In this document: positions 46,271 through 54,845 of the stretch, in pieces
How positions within the stretch are numbered: the stretch's first letter is position 1
Layout of the letters: each line of letters starts with the position of its first letter
Assembly (NCBI GenBank): GCA_035532215.1
Contig: DATKRK010000163.1
Coordinates: 7,725 to 71,724, forward strand
Length of the DNA: 64,000 nucleotides
Direction of reading: 5' to 3'
From: JAICIG01 sp035532215
GTDB taxonomy: Bacteria; Planctomycetota; Planctomycetia; Pirellulales; JAICIG01
The notes under the pieces: model-generated
Told to the model about the DNA's origin: nothing
What the model saw: only the letters and a program-made list of their open reading frames with translations
The model's database searches: none
Made by a program: the position numbers and the translations under genes

Positions 46271-47932
46271 TTGACGAATGTCGCTCTTGGAACGCAGTCA
46301 GTCTTTTTTCGGCTTGGCCCTTCATTTGCCGTGCGGCGCACGACGTTTTGGGCGATGTTCGTGCTGCTTGCCCTTCCCTTTGCGGCCGCCTACGTGCAGT
46401 GGCTGGCGTTCGGCCTGCCCGAAATCGCCGAACTGGCGGTTCCGCGAGCCACCGGAGCGGCGCCGCACGGGTTTCCCGGCTGGGTGCGCTGGTGTCATTA
46501 CCTGAACTTTTTGTTCATGGTCTTGATCATCCGCAGCGGCCTGCAGATTTTGATGAGCCATCCGCGGCTGTACTGGAACGTTCACTGTACGCCCGGCAGC
46601 GAGTGGCTCCGGCTGACGCCGGTGGCGGAACTGCCTCGCGACCGCCTCTGGACGGCCAATGACGACGCCCGACATCTTTCACCCTGGATCGGCTTGCCAG
46701 GCTACCGCGTTAGCGTCGGCATGGCGCGGCATTGGCATTTTCTCAGCGCACTCGCGTGGGTCGTCAATGGCGCCCTCTTCGTGATCCTGTTGTTCTCCAC
46801 GAGCCATTGGAAACGGCTTGTGCCCCAATCATGGCAGATCGTACCCGACGCCTGGGCGGTCTTCGTTCACTATGCAACGTTTCACTTGCCGCCTGAGCCT
46901 GACGGGTTTTACCGCTACAACGCCTTGCAACAGTTGTCGTATTTCGCCGCCATCTTTGTGCTGGCGCCCTTGTCGATGCTAACCGGACCATCGATGTCGC
47001 CTGCCTTCACCTCCAGGTTCAGTTGGTATCCCAAGCTGCCCGGCAACCGGCAGGTGGGACGTTCGCTGCACTTCTTGATCATGTGCGCATTTCTGGCGTT
47101 CATCCTGGCGCACATCGCCATGGTGGCGCTCACCGGGCTTGCCAGAAACATGAACCATATCGTGCTGGGAGCGGACGACGCCAGGCCGATGGGCCTTTAT
47201 CTCGGGCTGGCGGGACTTGCGGCGGTGGTGGCGGTCAATGCCTTGGCCAACTGGGCGGCGTGGCGCCGCCCGCGCACCATCCAGCACTTGGCCAAGGCGA
47301 TCATCACGCCTTTAAGCTGGTATTTCCTCAACCGGGCTCAGCCGCGGGCGCAATTCCGCCGAGAAGACATTTCGCCCTTCTTGTGGGCCAACGGCAGACT
47401 GCCGACTTCCGATCATTACAAGGCGCTGGCGGCCGACGGCTTCGAAGACTATCGCCTGAAGATCGGCGGCCTAGTGGAAAACCCGGTCGAACTCTCGCTC
47501 GACGAGCTGCGCGCGATGGGCACGACCACTCAGATCACGTTGCACCATTGCATCCAAGGCTGGTCGGGCATCGCCGAGTGGGGCGGCGTGCCGATGTCGC
47601 GAATCCTTGGGCTGGTGCGGCCGCAGGCCAACGCGACAGCCGCGTTCTTCTATTCCTTCGGAGAAGGTCCCGAAGGCGGCCAGTTCTACGACAGCCATTC
47701 GATCGAGAACCTTGCCCACTCACAAACGCTGCTGGCGTTTGACATGAATGGCGCCCCGCTGAGCGAAGCACACGGCGCCCCGTTGCGGCTGCGAGTGGAA
47801 AACCAACTCGGATTCAAAATGGTGAAATGGATCGAGTCGATCGAGTTCGTCGAGAGCCTCGAATCGGTCTATCAAGGCGAGGGCGGCTACAAAGAAGACC
47901 ATGAGTATTTCGGCGAATCAGCCAATATCTGA
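46271..47932 (+). CDS. Cytochrome b561-type membrane domain fused to a sulfite-oxidase-fold molybdopterin domain
   Basis: A protein of 553 residues. The start is a TTG at 46271 because AAAGGAGA lies 6-13 bases upstream; the frame is open further up without coding character. The N-terminal half has about five or six membrane spans with histidines suited to haem b (WVRWCHYLNFLFMVLIIRSG, ARHWHFLSALAWVVNGALFV, HFLIMCAFLAFILAHIAMVA). From about residue 370 follows an oxidoreductase molybdopterin-binding domain: DYRLKIGGLVENPVELSLDE, then LHHCIQGWSGIAEWGGVPMS, whose cysteine would bind molybdenum. This is like MsrPQ (YedYZ) in one chain: the haem domain would exchange electrons with the quinone pool. 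Topology and substrate are not determined. Confidence 0.85.
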   Translation: MTNVALGTQSVFFRLGPSFAVRRTTFWAMFVLLALPFAAAYVQWLAFGLPEIAELAVPRATGAAPHGFPGWVRWCHYLNFLFMVLIIRSGLQILMSHPRLYWNVHCTPGSEWLRLTPVAELPRDRLWTANDDARHLSPWIGLPGYRVSVGMARHWHFLSALAWVVNGALFVILLFSTSHWKRLVPQSWQIVPDAWAVFVHYATFHLPPEPDGFYRYNALQQLSYFAAIFVLAPLSMLTGPSMSPAFTSRFSWYPKLPGNRQVGRSLHFLIMCAFLAFILAHIAMVALTGLARNMNHIVLGADDARPMGLYLGLAGLAAVVAVNALANWAAWRRPRTIQHLAKAIITPLSWYFLNRAQPRAQFRREDISPFLWANGRLPTSDHYKALAADGFEDYRLKIGGLVENPVELSLDELRAMGTTTQITLHHCIQGWSGIAEWGGVPMSRILGLVRPQANATAAFFYSFGEGPEGGQFYDSHSIENLAHSQTLLAFDMNGAPLSEAHGAPLRLRVENQLGFKMVKWIESIEFVESLESVYQGEGGYKEDHEYFGESANI

Positions 47933-48004
47933 AGCTCCGGCCAGGCGACGGAAGCTTGATCGTCTCCGCAGGTCAAGCTTCGCTCTGGGAGAGGCGCTGC
48001 TCTA

Positions 48005-50695
48005 TCAGGCCAGCAGTGGATCGAGCTTGTCCGGGTCGATTTCCAGTTCCTTGATAGCTTTCGACAGCCGGCGTTTGTCGAACTGCCCGCGTTCGGCGAG
48101 CTGTGTCAAGGCGGCGAGCGCGATGCACTCGGCATCCACTTCGAAATGCCGGCGCAGCCGCTCGCGGGTGTCGCTGCGTCCCAGCCCGTCGGTTCCCAAG
48201 GCAAATAGTCCGCCCGGAAGCCAGGGAGAAATCTGCTCCGCCACGGCGCGAACGAAATCGGTGGCGGCGATGAACGGCCCCTGTTGTCCGGCCAAGACTT
48301 GCTCGAGGTGGCAAGTGCGGCGCGGCTCGTCGGGATGGAACAGATTCCAGTGCGCCGCCGCTTGCGCGTCGCGCCTAAGTTGCGTGTAGCTCGTCAGGCT
48401 CCAAGCCTGGCTTGACACTTGGTAGCGCTCGGCCAAAAGCTGTTGCCCGCGCAGCACCTCGCGAAGGATCGCTCCCGAGCCGAACAACTGCACCCGCGGA
48501 CGATCGCTTCCGGCATCGACCGCAGCCAACGGATAAATGCCGCGGACGATGCCCTCCTGCACGCCTTCTGGCATGGCCGGCATCTTGTAATTTTCGTTGT
48601 GCAGCGTGATGTAATAAAGCGCGCTTTCGTTCTCCTCGAACATCCGCCGCACGCCGTCCATGACGATCACGGACGTCTCGTAGGCATACGCGGGATCGTA
48701 GGAACGGATGGTCGGATAGGCCATCGCCAGCAGATGGCTATGCCCGTCTTCGTGCTGCAGGCCTTCGCCGATCAGCGTCGTTCGCCCGGCGGTGGCGCCG
48801 ATGAGAAAGCCCTTGGCCCGCATGTCGGCGGCCGCCCAGATCAAATCGCCCACGCGCTGAAAGCCGAACATCGAATAGAAGATGAAAAAGGGAATCATAT
48901 TCAGGCCGTGCGTGCTGTACGCCGTGCCCGCGGCGATGAAACTGGACATGGCGCCCGCCTCGGTGAGCCCCTCCTCGAGGATCTGCCCGTCGGTCGCCTC
49001 GCGGTAATACATGAACTGCTCGGAATCGGCCGGCTCGTACAACTGCCCGACGTGCGAATAGATGCCGAACTGCCGGAAGAGACCGTCCATGCCGAAGGTG
49101 CGGGATTCGTCGGGGATGATGGGCACGATATAGCGGCCGATCTCCTTGTGCTTCAACAGGCGCCCGAAATGCCGGGTGAAGGCCATCGTCGTCGAGACCT
49201 CGCGGTCGTCGCTGCCGGCGATCGAGTCGGGGAATTCTTCGATGCGCGGCGTTTTGGTTGACAGGGGCTGAGCGTTCCGCGCCGGAAGATATCCGCCCAA
49301 CTCCTGCCGCCGTTTGTGCAGGTATTGAATCTCGGGACTGTCATCCGCCGGCCGATAAAAAGGCGCCTTCGAGATGGCTTCGTCCGGAATGGGAATGCCG
49401 AATCGACTGCGGAATTCGCGATACTCCTGCTCGTTGAGTTCTTTCTGCTGGTGGGTGACGTTGCGGCCTTCTCCCGCTTCGCCCAAGCCATAGCCCTTGA
49501 TCGTGTGGGCCAGAATCACGGTCGGTTGACCGACCGTCTCGACGGCTGCTTTGTACGCGGCGTAGACTTTCGCCGGGTCGTGTCCGCCGCGGAGCAGGCC
49601 GTGAAGCTCGTCGTCGGAAAGATGAGCGACCAGCTCGAGCATTTCTGGATAGCGACCGAAGAAATGCTCGCGCATGTAGGCGCCCGGCGAGACGCTGTAC
49701 TTCTGAAATTCGCCGTCGACGACTTCGCCCATCCGCTGGACGAGCAAGCCCGATTCGTCGCGGGCCAGCAACGCGTCCCAATCGCCGCCCCAAATGACTT
49801 TGATCACGTTCCAGCCCGCCCCGCGAAAGACGCCCTCCAGCTCTTGAATGATCTTTCCGTTGCCGCGCACCGGCCCGTCAAGCCGCTGCAAGTTGCAGTT
49901 CACGACGAAGATCAGGTTGTCGAGTTGCTCGCGAGCCGCCAACGTGATTTCGCCGAGCGTTTCCGGCTCGTCGCATTCGCCGTCGCCCACGAAGGCCCAA
50001 ACTCTCTGGCGGCTCGTGTCGAGCAGGCCGCGGTCGGCCAGGTAGCGGTTGAAGCGGGCCTGGTAGATAGCCATGATCGGGCCCAAGCCCATCGAAACGG
50101 TTGAGAACTCCCAAAAGTCGGGCATCAGCCAGGGATGGGGATAGCTCGACAACCCGCCGCCAGGCGTGAGTTCCTGGCGAAAATTGACGAGTTGCCGTTC
50201 CGTGAGCCGTCCTTCAAGAAACGCTCGGGCGTAGAGGCCGGGCGAGGCGTGGCCTTGGAAATAAATGAGATCGCCCGAAGAACCGTCGCCTTTGCCCCGG
50301 AAGAAGTGGTTCAACCCAACTTCGAACAACGTTGCGGTCGAAGCATAGGTGGAGATGTGCCCGCCGATTCCATGATGCTCGTGGTTGGCCCGCGAGACCA
50401 TGGCCATCGCGTTCCAACGGATCAAGCTTTCAATTCGCTGCTCGATTCCTCGATCGCCCGGATAGGGCGGCTGCCTTTCGGTAGGAATCGTGTTGACGTA
50501 GGGAGTGTTGAGCGGCGAGTGCGTCGCCAATCCCTCTTTCGCCAGAACCTCGTTAAGTCTGGAAACGAGCGCGCGGGCGCGTTGCGACCCCTCGGCGTCG
50601 AGTACGTATCGCAAGGATGCCAGCCATTCGGCCGTTTCCACGGGATCTAGTTCGCCGCTATCCAAAACGGTCGTCGCTTGTTGGAGGTCGGCCAT
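48005..50695 (-). CDS. aceE: Pyruvate dehydrogenase E1 component, homodimeric type
   Basis: A protein of 896 residues, the length of proteobacterial-type AceE. It decarboxylates pyruvate with thiamine diphosphate and passes the acetyl group to E2. The ThDP motif is GDGECDEPETLGEI (about 235-248) followed by NLIFVVNCNLQRLDGPVRGN. Other marks are NHEHHGIGGHISTYASTATL, LTEAGAMSSFIAAGTAYSTH and RTTLIGEGLQHEDGHSHLLA. No aceF or lpd follows in the window: the next gene downstream faces the other way. It lies 34 bp after alkA on the same strand with AAAGG upstream of the ATG. Confidence 0.96.
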   Translation of the reverse strand: MADLQQATTVLDSGELDPVETAEWLASLRYVLDAEGSQRARALVSRLNEVLAKEGLATHSPLNTPYVNTIPTERQPPYPGDRGIEQRIESLIRWNAMAMVSRANHEHHGIGGHISTYASTATLFEVGLNHFFRGKGDGSSGDLIYFQGHASPGLYARAFLEGRLTERQLVNFRQELTPGGGLSSYPHPWLMPDFWEFSTVSMGLGPIMAIYQARFNRYLADRGLLDTSRQRVWAFVGDGECDEPETLGEITLAAREQLDNLIFVVNCNLQRLDGPVRGNGKIIQELEGVFRGAGWNVIKVIWGGDWDALLARDESGLLVQRMGEVVDGEFQKYSVSPGAYMREHFFGRYPEMLELVAHLSDDELHGLLRGGHDPAKVYAAYKAAVETVGQPTVILAHTIKGYGLGEAGEGRNVTHQQKELNEQEYREFRSRFGIPIPDEAISKAPFYRPADDSPEIQYLHKRRQELGGYLPARNAQPLSTKTPRIEEFPDSIAGSDDREVSTTMAFTRHFGRLLKHKEIGRYIVPIIPDESRTFGMDGLFRQFGIYSHVGQLYEPADSEQFMYYREATDGQILEEGLTEAGAMSSFIAAGTAYSTHGLNMIPFFIFYSMFGFQRVGDLIWAAADMRAKGFLIGATAGRTTLIGEGLQHEDGHSHLLAMAYPTIRSYDPAYAYETSVIVMDGVRRMFEENESALYYITLHNENYKMPAMPEGVQEGIVRGIYPLAAVDAGSDRPRVQLFGSGAILREVLRGQQLLAERYQVSSQAWSLTSYTQLRRDAQAAAHWNLFHPDEPRRTCHLEQVLAGQQGPFIAATDFVRAVAEQISPWLPGGLFALGTDGLGRSDTRERLRRHFEVDAECIALAALTQLAERGQFDKRRLSKAIKELEIDPDKLDPLLA

Positions 50696-50729
50696 GATTC
50701 GTGAACCTTTCTATCGCGATTTGCGGTTT

Positions 50730-51668
50730 TTACCTGGCGGCGCCCGCCAATTCTTCCAGGCGGCCCGCGTCGGCCAGCCCGTCGAGCAGCATGTGGAAGT
50801 ACACAAGCCCGGCGTAAGGGCGCCAGCGGCGCAATCGCCGCGCCACGGCTGCATCATCGAGTTTTTGCGGCAGTTTCAACAGGTGCTGCAACCGGTTGCG
50901 AGCGCCGACGTCATCGCCTGGAAAAACGTGCGTTCGCCCCAGCCCGCGCAAGAGCGCATATTCCGCGCTCCAGCGGCCAATGCCGCGATGCGTTTGAAGT
51001 TGCGCGACCGCTGCTTCGTCGTCCTCGCCGGCCAAAGCTTCCAAGTCGGCTTGCCCTGAGGCGATCGATCGCGCCAGTTCGATCATGGCCCGGCCTTTCT
51101 GCCGACTGAATCCGAGCCGCCGAAAGTCCTCGAGCCGCCGATCCGCTAAATCCGCAGGACAAGGGAATGCAATCGATGAGCCGTCGTCGAGCGAGAGTGC
51201 GTAGCGAGCGGCGAGCTTGTTGAGAAGTTGAATGCCTAAACTGAGCGTTACTTGCTGGCACGCGATCGCGTTGACGAGCGTTTCGAAGACGGTAGGAAAC
51301 CGTGGCGGCTTCATGCCGCGAAATTTGGCCGCCAATTGGTCGAGTCGCCGCTGGGAACTTGCGAACCGGTAAAAGTTGGCGAGATTGATTCGCAGCCCCA
51401 GCAATCGTTCCAGAGTGGCGGTCACGGCCGATTTCGTCGAGGCGCAGGCGCCGGGACCGTGAACGCGGACTTCGATTCGGGCCCGCTCTGCAGGTCCTGT
51501 TTGTCGAGTTGCCAATTCCACGGCGCCGCCGGCGAGCGGCAACACGCGACGATACGTCTCGCCGTCCCAGCGGTCGATGGCGTTTTCCGGCCGTCGGCGC
51601 AGCGCCCAGACTGTTAAATCGAGACGGAACGGCGGGACTGCCGCGAGCCAAAACCGGTACGAGTCCAT
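50730..51668 (-). CDS. alkA: DNA-3-methyladenine glycosylase II (AlkA-like, HhH-GPD family)
   Basis: A protein of 312 residues from the ATG at 51668. The N-terminal 90 residues are the AlkA-type beta domain (FWLAAVPPFRLDLTVWALRR). The HhH-GPD core has LVNAIACQQVTLSLGIQLLN, the hairpin-helix HRGIGRWSAEYALLRG (about 227-242), and the catalytic region HVFPGDDVGARN, with Asp253 as the likely nucleophile activator. It removes alkylated purines. It lies 10 bp after the DUF488 gene. Confidence 0.9.
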   Translation of the reverse strand: MDSYRFWLAAVPPFRLDLTVWALRRRPENAIDRWDGETYRRVLPLAGGAVELATRQTGPAERARIEVRVHGPGACASTKSAVTATLERLLGLRINLANFYRFASSQRRLDQLAAKFRGMKPPRFPTVFETLVNAIACQQVTLSLGIQLLNKLAARYALSLDDGSSIAFPCPADLADRRLEDFRRLGFSRQKGRAMIELARSIASGQADLEALAGEDDEAAVAQLQTHRGIGRWSAEYALLRGLGRTHVFPGDDVGARNRLQHLLKLPQKLDDAAVARRLRRWRPYAGLVYFHMLLDGLADAGRLEELAGAAR

Positions 51669-51678
51669 GATTTCGACG

Positions 51679-52071
51679 TCAGCGCCTTCCTTGAGCCTCG
51701 CGATGTGCGGCGACGCGAGGTTGAGGCTTGCCTTGTTTGAGAAATTCCACAAGCGCGAGCGCTCCGCTGTGTTCCTGGTCGCGGGCCGCGTAGACGAGCG
51801 TGACGTTTCCTTTTCGCTCCTTGGCGCGCAAATCGTCCACTGCTTGGCGATTCGATCGCAACTCTGCCCAGTAGCGCCGGCGGAACTCGTCCCAGCGAGC
51901 CGGATCGTGGCCGTACCATTTTCGCAGCTCGCTGCTGGGCGCCACGTCTTTGAGCCAGACGTCGATCGCCGCCCGGGCTTTGCTCACGCCGCGCGGCCAG
52001 AGCCGTTCGACCAACACGCGACAACCATCGGCTGACGAAGCGGGTTCGTAAGCGCGTTTGAGTTGAAACAT
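51679..52071 (-). CDS. DUF488 family protein
   Basis: A protein of 130 residues from the ATG at 52071. The family pattern is clear: LKRAYEPASSADGCRVLVER followed by LWPRGVSK, then LKDVAPSSELRKWYGHDPAR and WDEFRRRYWAEL, and VTLVYAARDQEHSGALALVE. Short DUF488 proteins of this type (YeaO-like) have no established reaction. It lies 4 bp after the cupin gene and 10 bp before alkA, so the three are one operon. Confidence 0.92.
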   Translation of the reverse strand: MFQLKRAYEPASSADGCRVLVERLWPRGVSKARAAIDVWLKDVAPSSELRKWYGHDPARWDEFRRRYWAELRSNRQAVDDLRAKERKGNVTLVYAARDQEHSGALALVEFLKQGKPQPRVAAHREAQGRR

Positions 52072-52075
52072 GCTC

Positions 52076-52402
52076 TCACCCCAGCAAGATCGTGACCAAA
52101 ACGGAAGCATCCTCGATGCCGCGCAGCGCATGCGTTGCGCCGCCGGCCAAATACAACATCTCCCCTTGAGCCAGTTCGTGCTCGGCGCCATCGGCATCGA
52201 AAGCGATGCGGCCTTCCAGACATTGCACGGTGATTTCTCCCTCCACTCGGTGCGGCGGCAATTGCTTGCCGGCCGGAATGACGATGCGGATCACTTCCAG
52301 CGCGTCGGTTTTCACCAAGACGGCGGTTATCGAATCTCTTAACTTCGCTCCGAGCGGTCGAATGTCGATGACTTCCGCGGGGACGGCGTGATGGATGGCC
52401 AT
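52076..52402 (-). CDS. Small cupin-domain protein
   Basis: A protein of 108 residues from the ATG at 52402, with AAGGAG 9-14 bases upstream. It is a single cupin barrel: IPAGKQLPPHRVEGEITVQC followed by LEGRIAFDADG (motif 1; one histidine and a glutamate retained) and GEMLYLAGGATHALRGIEDA (motif 2). It may bind a metal ion or act as a sensor. It is first in the cupin-DUF488-alkA-aceE group. Confidence 0.88.
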   Translation of the reverse strand: MAIHHAVPAEVIDIRPLGAKLRDSITAVLVKTDALEVIRIVIPAGKQLPPHRVEGEITVQCLEGRIAFDADGAEHELAQGEMLYLAGGATHALRGIEDASVLVTILLG

Positions 52403-53054
52403 GATGGTCAACTCCTTTCACAAGGGACTGGCGAGTCGTCGGACGCGAATAAGACTGTTTTCCCAGGCATCGCGAAACCTTTCCATTGCTTGAGAGCCAA
52501 TTCCATGCCTTTCGAAGAGAGCTTGTTGCAATTCACTTCCCGCCGCAAGAACGATGCCGATGCCGAGAATTGCACAGCCATCGGCGCTCTCAAATCCCTG
52601 CCAGCCCCGTGCCGGTCCAGCTTTGCCGTCGCTGCGGTCGCTCGGGACGTCGAAACCGAATTAGTGCGCCAACATCCGCTCGGTGCGTGCGTCTCGGCAC
52701 AACATGCGGCGCAGCAAATGTGAACGCCCTAGCCCGTGCGCGCGACGCTTGCCACCGCTCTTCTTCGGACGGACAATCAATGGCACGCCAGGGAGATGGG
52801 GCGGCCAAAGCGAGGCACACGATTTGCAAGTTTGCTGTTCCTTAGTCGGAAGAGTATTCATCGTTTCTTCCGCAAGCCGCGTCTCCTCCTGGGCGGGGAG
52901 AGCCGCGCTCTCGCCAGAACTATTCGACGCTTGAATCGATCGTCGATGAAGCATCGGAGGAGTCGTTTCCGGCGAGCGATCCTCCTGCGTGGACCGATTG
53001 CACTTGCACTTAGCCGCGCGTCGAACTCGCTGGCAGGTAACTGAGGTGCGTGAG
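52403..53054. other. 650-bp gap without a convincing gene
   Basis: Several frames are open on both strands, but none has planctomycete-like composition throughout. The best candidate is a minus-strand stretch starting near 52861 (MNTLPTKEQQTCKSCASLWP) of about 65 codons with a CxxC, which I do not consider proven. No repeats of the kinds listed elsewhere are seen. Confidence 0.4.
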
Positions 53055-53795
53055 ATGCCGACTCCTGATATCCACAGCACGTTGCACGAGTGGCTCGCAT
53101 TTCGGCCAGGCCTCTCGCACGTGTTCACCGAACATCGCCTCGATCTTTGCCGGGATTCCGACAAGCCGCTGGACGAAGTGTGCCGTGAACAACGCGTGGA
53201 CCCGCGAATTCTGATCGCAGAACTCAACCGGACGACCCGCCCCTCGCACTGCGAGCTGGGGGCCGATTGGGCCACTGCCCCTTTAGGCGAGTTGTGCCGG
53301 CACCTGGAAGAAATCCATCACGCATTCTATTTGCGCGAACTGCCGCGGCTGGCTGCACTTTCTTCCAAGGTTGCGGCCGCATACTCGGCAAGCCATCCCG
53401 AGACGGCGGAGCTCGACGAGGCCTTCCGGCGGTTCCGAGCGGCCCTCGAATCGCACCTTGAGCGAGAGCAGCGAGAATTATTCCCGGCCATTCGACGACT
53501 CGTGGAATTGCGCCCCCCGGCCGAACCGCCTGACATCGCCGGACTCCTCAACTCGTTGGAACGAGATCACGATGCCGTCGACGAGCAATTGTTGCGCATT
53601 CGCGAGCTGACGCACGGGTTTACCGCTCCTCCCGAAGTCTGCCAGACCTTTCAGTCGCTGCTCGACGGTCTTTGGGAATTGGAAATGAACCTGCACCAGA
53701 ACGTCCATGAAGAAAACCAGTTTCTTTTTCCGCGCGCCGCACGGCACAAAGCCGCATTGAGCGCCGCGCGGAAACGAAAACTTCACGGCGGATAA
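53055..53795 (+). CDS. YtfE/ScdA/Ric-type di-iron protein (DUF542 plus hemerythrin-like domain)
   Basis: A protein of 246 residues from the ATG at 53055 (GAGG upstream). The N-terminal DUF542 part is HSTLHEWLAFRPGLSHVFTE followed by HRLDLCRDSDKPLDEVCRE, with the conserved cysteine. The hemerythrin-like helical bundle then gives likely iron ligands: EIHHAFYLRELPRL, RAALESHLEREQRELFPAIR, SLERDHDAVDEQLLRIREL and NLHQNVHEENQFLFPRAARH. This class repairs iron-sulfur clusters after nitrosative or oxidative stress. The order of H and E ligands fits. No NO-response regulator is beside it. Confidence 0.9.
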   Translation: MPTPDIHSTLHEWLAFRPGLSHVFTEHRLDLCRDSDKPLDEVCREQRVDPRILIAELNRTTRPSHCELGADWATAPLGELCRHLEEIHHAFYLRELPRLAALSSKVAAAYSASHPETAELDEAFRRFRAALESHLEREQRELFPAIRRLVELRPPAEPPDIAGLLNSLERDHDAVDEQLLRIRELTHGFTAPPEVCQTFQSLLDGLWELEMNLHQNVHEENQFLFPRAARHKAALSAARKRKLHGG

Positions 53796-53984
53796 AGACA
53801 CGACAACCGGCGCCGCCTCAGCGTGAGCGCCCACCACTGCCATGATTGACCGGCGTGCTAGCCTGACGTCGGGCAAGGTCGATCCAGCTACTCGGCTGGC
53901 ACAGCGGATTGGCAGCGGAAACGACGGCTCTGAGGAGCAATCGGTGCCGCCGGATGACTCGGCGGCGGTTGCGGATTGCGAAGC

Positions 53985-54019
53985 CCATAAAAGCGAAAAC
54001 CCTTGCGAAAGCAAGGGTT
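53985..54019 (-). terminator. Terminator downstream of tmRNA
   Basis: The perfect 9-bp stem AACCCTTGC/GCAAGGGTT (53998-54006 and 54011-54019) with a 4-nt loop is followed, on the minus strand, by TTCGCTTTTAT. It lies 51 bp past the tmRNA 3' end. Confidence 0.75.
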
Positions 54020-54069
54020 ATGACGCTATTCGTCTTTCGCTGTCGCCGGGTGACTCACCCGGCCATGAG

Positions 54070-54432
54070 TGGAGGCGGCGGGAATCGAACCCGCGTCCCG
54101 AAACATTTCCACGCCCGCTTCTACGTGCGTAGTCGGATGATTTCCGCTCTTCGCCCGCCGAGCCCCAACCGACGGGGTCTCTGGAAGGCTAGCCGGGCAC
54201 GTTTTTTAGTCCCGGGCGTTCCCAACGTTGACCCGGGACGATTCGGATTTAGTGGCCGACTTTTGGACCTCTCCGACTAAGGTCCGCAGCCGGGGTTGCC
54301 TTTAGTTAGGCAGCCAAAGCGTAGGTATCTTCGGCAATTGAAGATATTTGGTCAGCTTTTTACGTGGCCAACTGACCAACCACGGCACGCCACTTGCGCT
54401 TCAGACTGTCCGGTCGAACCCTGTTCGCCCCC
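54070..54432 (-). ncRNA. ssrA: tmRNA (ssrA), 363 nt
   Basis: The 5' end GGGGGCG (54432-54426) pairs with CGCCTCC at the 3' end (54077-54071, with one G-U pair) to form the tRNA-like acceptor stem; the discriminator A is at 54070 and CCA is not encoded. The D-loop region reads AACAGGGTTCGACCGG and the T arm GGTTCGATTCCCG. The internal frame, read from a GCT, gives A-DQISSIAEDTYALAA then TAA; the C-terminal ALAA is the universal proteolysis signal. Its product with SmpB rescues stalled ribosomes. The resume codon is my reading of the GCT after GTAAAAA. Confidence 0.92.
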
Positions 54433-54463
54433 GAAAGCGCGAGCCAAGTTTTGGTATCGGCCT

Positions 54464-54492
54464 ATTGTACTCCGCCCGTGAAGCTCAGCCAA
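54464..54492 (-). promoter_or_regulatory. Putative promoter of tmRNA
   Basis: TTGGCT (54492-54487) and TACAAT (54469-54464) on the minus strand are 17 bp apart. The -10 lies about 31 bp from the mature 5' end, leaving a short leader for RNase P to remove. Confidence 0.55.
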
Positions 54493-54678
54493 GCTTGCCA
54501 ATCGACGGCGTAACCGCCGAATTCGAGGCCGCGGGGCGCGGCAAGCTCGCAGTTTTCAGCCTCCAGGCGTGGTCCGTCCGGCGCCCGAAAAAACCGCTCG
54601 CGTCGATTTAAGCCCGCTAGCACGCGCATCCGATGTTAGTCTTGCATCCGGCGTGCAAGGACGCGACCGCGATGCTAC

Positions 54679-54749
54679 GAGGCTGGAGCCAGACGGCCCG
54701 GCAACCGGCTGCAACCCGGTTTAAGTGGGTTCGACTCCCACCGGCCTCT
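54679..54749 (+). tRNA. tRNA-Cys (GCA)
   Basis: The cloverleaf is complete: acceptor GAGGCTG/CGGCCTC, D stem GCC/GGC, anticodon stem ACCGG/CCGGT around the loop CTGCAAC (anticodon GCA), and T arm GTGGG-TTCGACT-CCCAC. It is 71 nt long with discriminator T; CCA is not encoded. Confidence 0.92.
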
Positions 54750-54845
54750 TCGGAAGGTTGAAGTCGGAAGGACGAACAGCGGCTGCGGGCCGAGTGGCCC
54801 GCTTGCGCCGACGGCTGATCGGTCGCCGCATCTGCCGACGCCCTC

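Noticed and set aside
52661..53275. 204-codon minus-strand frame overlapping the YtfE-type gene
   Set aside because: Its first half is antisense to the clear hemerythrin-type protein; only the last 65 codons could be a gene, and they have no supporting context.
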